A DNA stretch of 64,000 bases from Branchiostoma floridae (Eukaryota > Chordata > Leptocardii > Amphioxiformes > Branchiostomatidae), in assembly GCF_000003815.2 (NCBI RefSeq), contig NC_049979.1, positions 9,632,267 through 9,696,266 of the forward strand. The letters run 5' to 3'. Positions 39,001 to 48,075 of the stretch are shown here, piece by piece. Every line of letters begins with the position of its first letter. The stretch's first letter is position 1. Below the pieces are notes generated by a model. That model had not been told where the DNA came from and ran no database searches. It worked only from the letters and a program-made list of their open reading frames with translations. The position numbers were made by a program, and so were the translations under genes.

Positions 39001-39230
39001 ACGGCGGGTATGGGGGGTATAGTGATCACCACGAGGATAACGACACTTATGAACATAACGAAACAAACATCACAGAGAATCACTACCATTACTATGGTGA
39101 GGACCAGGGTGGAGGGGAGTTCGACCAGGGTGGAGGGGGTTATGATGATGGAGGGGGTTTTGATGATGGTGGTTTTGACGATGGAGGTGGGTTCGATGAT
39201 GGTGGAGACTTTGGTGATTGTGGTGACTAG
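36069..39230 (+). CDS. PLEKHB/evectin-like PH-domain protein with Gly/Asp-rich tail
   Basis: Six coding exons: 36069-36108, 36843-36976, 37719-37840, 38050-38083, 38219-38312, 38599-39230, together 1056 bases (351 residues). A PH domain spans about residues 1-110 (start VKSGYMKKY, then FKSWKQRYVTLYADGQLAIF, ending with the helix NAWHEALQQAKS). Next is a Pro-rich region with repeated PYPQGAPYPQG units, then VVVNQQRDRGGGG and MGDMATGMLIGAAAGYG, which resemble the PLEKHB2 C-terminal segment RERYRD...LALGMLAGAATG. Vertebrate evectins bind phosphatidylserine on recycling endosomes and end in a hydrophobic anchor. Here that anchor is replaced by a Gly/Tyr-rich stretch, a His/Glu/Asn patch, and FDDGG repeats ending DFGDCGD. 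Membrane role is inferred from the PH domain only. Assignment to PLEKHB is likely but not certain; the tail is unlike the vertebrate proteins. Confidence 0.85.
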
Positions 39231-39655
39231 TGAATGTCAGCCTTTTGTCTTCTTTGTACAAAGTAAGACCAAAGCACAAGCGCTCAACAGTGTAAATATC
39301 TATGTCACAAAACACCAAGACAAAAAATGTACCAGTAGTCTTGATACTAGTTGTACATAGCCAAGACTGTGCAGTATGTTTTAGTATTTCCATTTTGTTG
39401 TTTGATAACTGGACGTTTCGTTGTTTTGTAATGAAGAATCACGCATTGCATACTAAGTATTCTACTAATGCAAGCTGGCTGTTGACTTGATGGCCCACTT
39501 GCGAACAATATTGTTTTTGTTTATTTCTTAATGATATGCTACATTACCACAAAAGAATGTCATAACACCTTGTGTCCATCTGTTAAAATATACAGTATAT
39601 AGGGAGAGAACACAGTTTAGATCTCCAGTGCCTTCAGCTATTCGAAAGATATTTC

Positions 39656-39661
39656 AATAAA
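39656..39661 (+). terminator. Poly(A) signal of the PH-domain gene
   Basis: AATAAA about 425 bases after the stop codon at 39230, the first canonical hexamer on this strand. The 3-prime UTR between them has no other coding signal. Confidence 0.7.
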
Positions 39662-39669
39662 GTAATTGT

Positions 39670-40478
39670 TCTAGACTTCTAGTATGTTTCTTCATTCAAG
39701 TTTTATAAAGAACTTCACTACATTTGTTCTGGCAAGTTTGATAAAGAACTTGATAATAGACTAAATGTAGAAAGAATCTTAGAACATGACAATGCAGTAC
39801 AGTTTTATCACATCTATTCAACTACGCAGTTTCATCAGATACAAAGATGTAGAAAAGAAGCTGTGTGCACAGGTGGATGAGCAGTTCATACATCATGATT
39901 TCAGAGCTACATATCCTTCTTAAAGTTCATTTAGACAACAAAACAAGTTATGTTCTATACCTGTGACAAAGTTCCCAAAAAGCTTGTATCCTTTACAAAA
40001 TGTAGCTCTAAGTGTGAACACATTTGGTTGGGGAAAAAAGAAGCAGTGTTCTACCAATGACATTAACCACCTTGGCTCTACCATTCACAAAATGACATTT
40101 TTATTTGTTGTGTGTGGGTAGTCTTATAAGTTACTTTTACCCTTATCACAAAGAACACAAGCAAAAATACTTCTATGAGAAAAAAATCAACCATATAAAA
40201 CCCAGTCCTACAAAAGTCTACAAATACATAAATGTAGTTAAAACACATATCTTATTGAGATGTACTTCTGGTTCCCTCAACATCAACCCTTCCTAACACC
40301 ACCACTGTAGTTCAAAGGCACTGCTAAGTAGCATAGCACCCAGGCTAGCTCCTATGCGGTATTTTCCCTATTCAGTAATCTTCTTTCCAGTTGTGAAGAA
40401 AGTTGTGCAATTTTGTGCCAATCTTCCATGATAAGTCATAGAGATGGAGCTTATGTAACTTTGTAAACGATTACTATG
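39670..40478. other. Intergenic, convergent 3-prime ends
   Basis: Lies between the PH-domain gene (plus) and ERH (minus), which converge here. It is AT-rich with no coding exon seen. Confidence 0.5.
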
Positions 40479-40867
40479 CATAGTTACAAAGTTTGAGCTT
40501 TTTTCCAACACAAGGGAAGCACTCACTATGAATTTTCGATCTCGCAGACCTTCACCAATGTCTGGTTTACTGTACTGTTCACAGTTCGTAGTTCACAGTT
40601 CTAGTCTCAGAGCAAGACTGGTTTGTGAGGGGCGTCAAAGAAATAATCTACATCAAAGCACATCAACCCTCAGTGAACCACGATAGCAGTAGACTCCGTC
40701 CTCCTGCCTTTATTTGATTCATTCCTGACGTCATCAAACTTCTGACTTCCAACCGTCAGCACAGTGAATCAGACATCAGATGAAGGCGCCAGGTCTGCGA
40801 GATTGACTGAAAAGTCATGGATAGTGTTTCCCTTGTGTTAAAACAAAGCTCAAACTTTGTAACTATG
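40479..40867. mobile_element. Foldback element with 20-bp perfect TIR near ERH 3-prime end
   Basis: CATAGTTACAAAGTTTGAGC (40479-40498) is mirrored exactly at 40848-40867. Similarity extends inward for about 70 bases, through CCAACACAAGGGAA and the AATCTCGCAGACC-like words. The 389-bp element has no ORF. A partial relative (CCTTGTGTTGGAACAAAGC, ...CTTTGTAACTA) lies near 24330-24365. Confidence 0.75.
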
Positions 40868-41531
40868 GATTCTACTAACATAGATAAGTCTCCCTTTGAA
40901 TACTATGCATGTACACGTTACAGCAATTCACACCCTACCATTCCCTACTGCATCCATGTGTTTCTGACACAGCACTCTAATCATTACCAAGAAGCACAAT
41001 TTGATCACAATTTCCACTGTCTTCTGAACAATGCACAGAGGAAGGAAATAAACCTAACATGGATGAATCTCACTGCTTCATGTTTCAGCTGGCAGCAGTG
41101 ACAAATGAATATTCACAACAACTGTCTGATTCGAAATCATTGGCTTGAGAGGGTTTCTTGCAGAATTGTGTATTTTCTATATAGTTACACAAGCCTTTGT
41201 AACAAACTGATGTTTGCAACACAGGCGATTCTTTTGTTTGTACCTGAGTAAGAACTTGTTCCGTCTTTGCGATGTAGGAAGTGATTAGCCTGGTATCCAA
41301 ACCAACAATAGCTGTCAAGTCTCTTTTCGTCCTCTTTGCAACTAGAAAATACTAGCTGCAGAGAGGACAAAAGAGCTTGGCAGCTATAACTGCTTTGGAT
41401 TCCATGCTAGGATGTGACTACCATAATTGATGTGTCAAATAGGACCACCAGACCACCAACTCTGAATATACCCCCTCCTGTTCTACTTGTACATCTATCT
41501 TTCCCCTTACTCCCAGCTCCAGTTCACAGCA

Positions 41532-43260
41532 TCATGCGCTCTTGCCAGCCTGCTTCCGTAGCATGATGTAGATCTTCTCCTTGATCCACTCTTTGTTGCA
41601 GGGAGCGTAAGTGTTTGTGGACTTCTGGTATCTTTATGGGTAAAAAGGTGAATATAAAGTTAGAATGAAGAAAGATAACACAACCAGGATTTTTAAGCAA
41701 ACAGCTTCAGGTGATGCAAACAAGAATGTTAAGGAATGGAAGTTATGGAACAACATGTACAATTCAATCATGTAGCTATACTATGTGCTATACACCAAGG
41801 CATTCTCAAGGCACTCTCCTCAAACATTCATAAGTTACCCAGGGCCTAAAACTCACCAAATTATGTTCTAATGATAGAACAAGATTCAGTTAACTTTTAT
41901 ATACAGGAAAAAAAATCTTAAGGACTGCAGTAATGAAAGTGAAGAGGCCCTTACACTAGACAGGACAGGTCTGGCAGCTGGTCGATGAAGTCAAACAGCT
42001 GACTGATGTCGTATGTGATGGAGGGACTGTTGGGGTGGCTCCTCTTCAGGTGCTCCTCAAAGATCTTACACACTCCAGCTGGGGGAAGAGACAACAGATG
42101 TTTGATGACTGATGTGCTACCAGTAACATTTATGTTACTAGTATGTGTATCAGTTACAATTGTTGTGCAACAAAGCTTCATTGATTGATACAAAAAGATC
42201 AACAGTTGACTCAACTACAGGCAAAGTTAAATTATGTCTAACATCTACAGCCTTGTACGGTTGCACCTTCTCATTTCTTTTAGTAGGGGTGGGTACTGGT
42301 ACAGAAAATTAAGGTACAGATATGGTCCAGGTCCTGAGGATCAGGTCCAGGTCCAGACCTAATTTTCTAATATAGAATGAAAACATGCAGCGTTATTCAA
42401 CATAATCGTCAATTTCGTTTTCTTGGACTGGTAAGCCCCAAAAAATGTGAACGCCTGCCAGTATAAATTGTTAATTTTCCAACTGGTCCAAAATTCAGTC
42501 CATTGATTTTTTTCAGGTCCGTTTTTTTACTGGTCCAAGAAGAAAATGAGGTTTTGTACCGATATGCTACCCACCCCTATATACATGTTAAGGTAGATTA
42601 CTAGTAAGAAAACAAAATCCACCAAGTCACAGCAAACTGACCTTCCATACACTCAGTCACAGAGTCATAGTCCGAGTATGTCCGAGTCTCTGGTCTGGGC
42701 CCGGGCTGTACCAGCAGAATGGTGTGAGACTGTAAAAACGGAACAGAATAACACAGATCATAACGTTATACTAGTACATCTTAATCTTCACAAGATGCAG
42801 AAGATTATACGTGATGTCTGGATGGTCAAGCAGTTAACCTACCTCCCAAGAAGCAAATGCATACAACTGTAAATAGAAATTTTGTGATTTAGTTTTGGCT
42901 TTAGTTGGTTGGGGAGGGGGGCAGTCAAAAGCCGCCGAAGACTGATTGCCGTACTTGCCCGTTGCAAGCATAATAGCATGAGTCGTGGTTACACATTTCC
43001 GATTTAACGTATCTCATCGAAGGTTCAGAGATTATACAAACATCGCTAGGGCATGATATTGCTGATAGTTTAATACAGCATGCATCGTGCGATCGAAGTA
43101 GTGTGCAGCTGTTGACGGAAAAATATTTGCATCCGTGTGCGAATACAAAATCATGCAAAGCTCCTAAAATGAACGCAATACAGAATACTGAAACGCCGTT
43201 CTTAAAATAAATTCGTGCAAGGAACAAACTATAATATTTTAGTAGTAAAAGCCTTACCAT
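41532..43260 (-). CDS. ERH: Enhancer of rudimentary homolog
   Basis: Small conserved nuclear protein that binds RNA-processing partners and dimerises through a beta sheet. Exons: 43258-43260 (ATG only), 42642-42729, 41955-42078, 41532-41631; 315 bases, 104 residues, the same length as human ERH. Diagnostic stretches are [40 protein letters not shown] and [20 protein letters not shown]. The intron comes directly after the initiator ATG (donor GTAAGG at 43252-43257). At the exon 2/3 junction the only in-frame acceptor giving the family sequence adds one Ala (ECMEAGVCK against ECMEGVCK in human); a competing GAG acceptor would instead delete Gly. Possible poly(A) signals: TTTATT at 40709-40714 (inside a foldback element) or further out. 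Confidence 0.95.
42284..42579. mobile_element. hAT-like MITE in ERH intron
   Basis: Ends TAGGGGTGGGTA and TACCCACCCCTA are perfect 12-bp inverted repeats, and the inner parts continue as partial inverted repeats (TACTGGTACAGAAAAT / ATTTTGTACCGATA, GGTCCAGGTCC / GGTCC). 296 bp, no ORF. The AGGGGTGGG terminus is typical of hAT superfamily ends; family assignment is inference. Confidence 0.75.
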
Positions 43261-44376
43261 GCTTGTTATTAGCGGGAAATAAAGTGCTATTTGGACAAAA
43301 ACCGACGATTTGTCTACTTCGGCTTTCCTGCGAGTGGATATGGGGCCTCACCGCTTGGCGGATATAGCTGTTCATGTCACCGAAATTGTGTGCCTGATTC
43401 ACGTGACGTATACTCCTGTTAAAGGGAGTAATGAGGACAAAAATCGGCAGTAAAATAATATATATAGCTCCAGTGTCAATAATGACCAAAGATCTCTTCT
43501 GATTGTGAAATGTTACGTGATTTTCATTATAAATAACAGGCACTTCAACGTTTGATCCCATGGACTGATTTGTCATTGGACGAAACCATTCGTTAGATCG
43601 GTCAACCACATCTCATGTACATTTGAGATGTTAGGGTACTTTGGTTTCAAGTTGTTGTTTTTTTGGCACCAGCTATTCACAAAACCCCTGCACTAGACAT
43701 ACTTCACTCATGCAAAGGACATTACTCTTCAATATAGTGTCACAGAACACTGCTCAGCTGTGAATATATTTAAAGTAGCCACTCTTGGTTGTCAATCCAT
43801 ATTCCACCTGAGAAATACGGCCCACCATTTCCTTGATCTCATACTTGAGACCATTCCGCCAAAGACCAACCTACCACAGGTCACTATGTACCGCATGATA
43901 CAAGCATAGGGCCTGACAGGAAAGGCTGCATGACCCATTAATCATATTCCAATCAGCAATTTATACAAGTTACAAGTCACATGTGTGACTCCAATGAACC
44001 AACACTTAATTTTTCCTTCTTCTTTCTTACCCAGGTACTCATATGACTACATCAGATTTGTGATAGCCAAACACATTTGTATGTCAATTCATAATTGACA
44101 CTAAACAAAACCCCTTAGAACATTAAAGGAACACCCATGAAGGAATAGACATCCATGTAACGAGATATGCCAAATAGAGTATGATTTTGGAAAATTGAGT
44201 GATTGATATTATCATTCTCATATTATATATCTGCCATCATATGTGCTGCTCCTTTATCTGGAGGAAATGACACTTCATCCATGCAAAAGACAAGATTGCA
44301 GCATCTAATCAGAGACCAGAGAGATGAGCCAGCAATGATCAAACACAAAACACAGGCACAGACTTCTCAGACTTGT
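43261..44376. promoter_or_regulatory. ERH upstream region
   Basis: Contains the presumed ERH promoter just above the ATG-only exon. A CpG-containing stretch lies near 43280-43400. No coding exon was recognised on either strand before the 3-prime end of the ATP synthase subunit gene. Confidence 0.5.
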
Positions 44377-44598
44377 TTTATTCACTTTAAAGTTTAATAC
44401 ACAGTGTACATCTTTCAAACAATGCACATCCTTTCTCTCAACAGACTACATATCACTTTGTTGTTTAGTGAAAGTTATGGTTAAGCTAAACACAAGTTGG
44501 ATTCATCCATGATGTCATCAACAGGATCAGCTTGTTGGCAGCAGCAATCCTCAGGAGGTTGGGAGATAGCTTGTGTTGTTGCTGGGATGAGATCACTC

Positions 44599-45638
44599 TT
44601 AATGTCCACCACTTGCACCTGTTGTAAAACATAGAAAAAAAGAGATGTTCATACTTGAGGGAAACATGCCAAATACACAATGTAGTATGAATAGACATCT
44701 GCACTCCTATGTGTTCATCATAACTTTCCTAAGATTTATAGCATACGGGACAAAAAGGGCACAACCGGAGATTATTTCTTAGCGAATATGCATTTCCCCC
44801 CCTTCTCAAGTTTCAGTTCATGAAGAAGAAAGTTCAGGTAACAGAACTTTTCCCTAAACTTTAAAGTAAAGTCAACCATGGGTACAAAATTAGCCAACAT
44901 GGGTAATATACCTTGATCATTTGATTCATCCTTTGAGATGTCTGGTGGGTAAAGTCAGGTGTATTAATATCAGTTATGTACTGAGCTTGAGTCTTACAGA
45001 CAAAAACTGCCTGAATATCAAAGTATTTTTCTTTACAAAGTGACTATCACATCATATGCAGTTGAAAGATATAGAATAATGCTGAGTCCGATGCTTACCA
45101 GCCTCAAGTCTCTTCTGTCTCCTGGACCCTGGAAACAAGAAAGATAACATTTTTAAGATTGCACTAAGAATCATCAAAGCATCGAAACCTACCACTCTAT
45201 CAGTCACGTAATATGGCAAGGAGTATATATTCACCACATAAAAACACATCTAATTCTTTTTGTTGATATACAACTAGTGTCTTTTTTCAATTATTACATC
45301 TAATCACTCTATTAAAAAACTTAAGTAGTAGCTTAAGAAGTTGTACATGTGCACATATTGCCAGTATGTAAATGTATATTTTCTGTGTTATTTTACAAGC
45401 CCTGGAAGAGTAGCCTTGCATAGGGGATGAAGAGCACTTCAACAAACTCAACACAACACAACAGATACTTACTGTACCCAGCTGCAGTGATCTTATACCA
45501 CAGGTAGCCAGTGATGACCAGTCCTGGGGCTACATCTCTGTACTCCCAGAGGTATGGCCGGGTGGTCTGGTACCAGTTTTTACCGAAGTTGGTGAGGAGC
45601 ATGATCAGGTTCCATTCTGCCTGCGGTCGGACCGGCAT
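44599..45638 (-). CDS. ATP5MJ: Mitochondrial ATP synthase 6.8-kDa-proteolipid-like subunit
   Basis: Small inner-membrane protein associated with the ATP synthase membrane sector. Coding exons 45473-45638, 45099-45128 and 44599-44618 (216 bases, 71 residues), plus a noncoding first exon above the donor at 46725-46730. The ATG at 45638 is the first after an acceptor (45645-45646). The body aligns with human ATP5MJ/MP68: Trp-Tyr and Arg-Pro-Tyr ahead of one hydrophobic helix (DVAPGLVITGYLWYKI), then the family-like YKI.AAG, a basic RSRRQKRLEAG and an end in Gly-His. The N-terminus is about 12 residues longer than the human form. The second and third coding exons are only 30 and 20 bases. Poly(A) signal candidate: TTTATT at 44377-44382, about 220 bases below the stop. 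The family call rests on short motifs, so a relative of the same small-subunit type is possible. Confidence 0.75.
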
Positions 45639-45865
45639 GATTACCTGTGAAACACACAACATGCAATTCATAAAGCTGTGACCATCCGTGGGGATACAGG
45701 GCTGGATGTACAGAGGCAGGCTGTTATACTAACTTATAGTTTTCCTTTGGTGCTTCTCACCTTTCAACCTCCTTGTTCTCACTAGTTCTCAGCTACAAGC
45801 CATTTTGCCCCTCCCACTCACAGCCCGTCTTTATCAAGCTGTGGAAGTTTCCACTGGATTATGTC

Positions 45866-46060
45866 ACAATTGAAACAACCAGAGGGGCGAGTAAGAACAG
45901 AAAGAAACAACACCCCGACTCCCGGGATTCGAACCCGCGCCAAACCCGGGCAGCCGGATCACAAATCGAACGTGCAAACCGTTCGGCCATAAAGGCTTAA
46001 GCCGTTAGGCGTCTTCGGTTTAGCAGTCCTTGAACCCCACTGTTACACTACTCCCCCTTT
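45866..46060 (-). mobile_element. tRNA-derived SINE, fuller copy
   Basis: Minus-strand reading gives an A-box-like TGGCCGAACGG, then a perfect B box GGTTCGAATCC (about 45923-45933 on the plus strand as GGATTCGAACC). The body shares AACAACCAGAGGGGCGAGTA and AACCCCACTGTTACAC with the copy at 46148-46292. It lies between the noncoding and first coding exon of the ATP synthase gene. The extra-arm region is not a foldable tRNA, so this is a SINE. Confidence 0.65.
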
Positions 46061-46147
46061 TCTTTTCAAGATTCGTCCTCGAATCTCCGAGATCGACATC
46101 CCTGTGTGGCACATACTAGCCTGTTACTCACAGGGCCGGTGTGGGAA

Positions 46148-46292
46148 CCAGTGAAACAACCAGAGGGGCGAGTAAGAACAGAAAGAAACAACACCGGATC
46201 ACAAATCCAACGTGCTAACCACAACACCAAAAGCTCAAGAGCTGTTGGCGTGGTCAGTTTGGCAGCGCTAGAACCCCACTGTTACACAATAT
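46148..46292 (-). mobile_element. tRNA-derived SINE, copy lacking the B box
   Basis: Matches the neighbour at 45866-46060 at both ends but has lost about 40 bases that include the Pol III B box. The break is at CAACACCGGATCACAAAT, with CCG as the shared microhomology. It is therefore probably unable to be transcribed by Pol III. Confidence 0.6.
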
Positions 46293-46730
46293 ACATATCT
46301 TTCATATCTCTGTGACCAACCTCCTTGCTGTGACTTGGTGGTACAAACTGTACAATAATTTGGCAACAGACTGAAGTGTGTGTTCATAAATAAATTATCT
46401 TAGTGTTTGCTACATTGATGTCATTGAGCTTCCTAAATCGTTTACAAAAAAGAAAAAAGCATAATGACCACAAATCTTCCATAATTTTCTATCTTCCTGT
46501 ATATACAAAACTGTAATAGAAATTCGTCAGTGTGCCGGTAGGAAGTGAGCAGAGCCAGAGGTCAACACAAACTCATCATCAGCATGGAAGCTAATATCAG
46601 CTTCGCCGGCTTAACCGTAAGTCACTTCTTTGGTACCTTTAAATAAATGGTTACCTCTGAGAGGTATAGTAAGCTATAAAACGGCGAAAATGTTCTGATA
46701 TGTCAACTGGAGGCAAGAAAATGCACTGAC

Positions 46731-46800
46731 CTTCGGTGTCTCTGTCCTTGCTGCAAGATGGCGGTCGGCAATGAGATTCGCAAAGGATGACGGGTAAGGT
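46731..46800 (-). promoter_or_regulatory. ATP5MJ: Noncoding first exon and promoter of the ATP synthase subunit gene
   Basis: Donor GTCAGT at 46725-46730 follows a short GC-rich exon ending GACACCGAAG, with no in-frame start to the coding exon required. The exon start is not defined by sequence alone. Confidence 0.4.
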
Positions 46801-48075
46801 CATGAGTCTGGGGGAAAAATGTTCCTGCAGACATACATTACCCCGCCAGGGGTCGCAGGGCGTCAGCTCACTTTTGCACCCACCTGTTGGAATGATGCTT
46901 TGTGGTAACTTGTTACCACCCAATACTCTTGATTCTTCTCTGGAAATGAAAGTGTTTCTGATGTCTCTTCTACAGATTCCAAAATTCACTCTTCTCTGTC
47001 CATTTTGATTTATCCATGTTGCCTCCTTAATTTATCCAAGGCCAATAAAATTCTTACAGCCCCTGTCAATAACAAATAGAATCCAACAGCCCTGTAAATG
47101 TTAGTCAACCAATTGATCAATGCTTTATTTCATAACATCACCACGTTACCACATTTGACAAAATCTACATAAAAAGGTTAACTTTTTTTCAAGTAGCATA
47201 ACATCCTTCCAACACCTTATGGTGTTTAAGGCAGATCCCATCTCCATTTATATAGTCCTTGGGCCACACATTTTTGCAAGCAGATTGCCAGACCACTGGT
47301 GGTGGCATGTGTTTAACTACAAAACGCAGGTAATGTTAACAACAATCAATACTTACACAACTAAACCTTGGGAGTACAAGAAACATCACTAGTCATTACA
47401 ATACTTAACTTAGTAGTAACTGTTACCACTCTTAAAGATTGAGAAGCAAAACAGAGTTCATGTCTTTTTTCTTTTACTCCTTACTGCCCGGTAGAAAACT
47501 TATGAATAAAGGCTATGGGAATTGCTCAACTATTCTTGAACCAACAAAGTAAATGGTCTTCAAACTGCAATCCATAAGATTAAAGGCATTGCCCGCTCCA
47601 CCTACACAGCCTTCTACCAACTACCAGGCCATCTGCAATTGAATCCAGGTACTGGTACCTGTGTCTCCAAAACACAATAAATATGTTAATAGATAATACC
47701 AAAGCACTATACAACTTAGACTGTACACTTACATAGTATCAATATTCAAATATCAATTCTTGATGATAATACATGTAAAGATATTCTGTCAACATCAATC
47801 TTTTCCATATTGCTTCTTCAAAAGTTATGTTGTAATCTTGTAAGAGCAGTCAGGACAAAATCAAAATTACCTATCATACCACTACACTACAATAATAAGC
47901 ACATGTTACAATAATCATTAGCCAATGATGTGTATTTCTGCATTAATGCGTCTTGTATCACACTGCATTCCTCCTTGGGCACCCCCGTCCAAGGGGATGT
48001 TGGGCACTTGGACTGGATTGGCCCTTAAATCAACTGAGCCCAAAACCCTGGGTGCGAGTTAGGCCCAATACCCTA
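46801..48075. other. Intergenic region below the proximal SDR gene
   Basis: No coding exon seen. A TTTATT at 47124-47129 (AATAAA on the minus strand) could end the SDR transcript. Degenerate CCCTAA units at 48070-48123 form the end of the SDR coding tail. Confidence 0.45.

Noticed and set aside
38539-39089. Long open frames antisense to the PH-gene exon (175 and 164 residues)
   Set aside because: They mirror the GC-rich proline/glycine repeats of the real exon and have no splice or homology support.
45880-46000. Possible tRNA gene (B box GGTTCGAATCC)
   Set aside because: No cloverleaf can be formed and the sequence recurs next door with a deletion, so it is a SINE.
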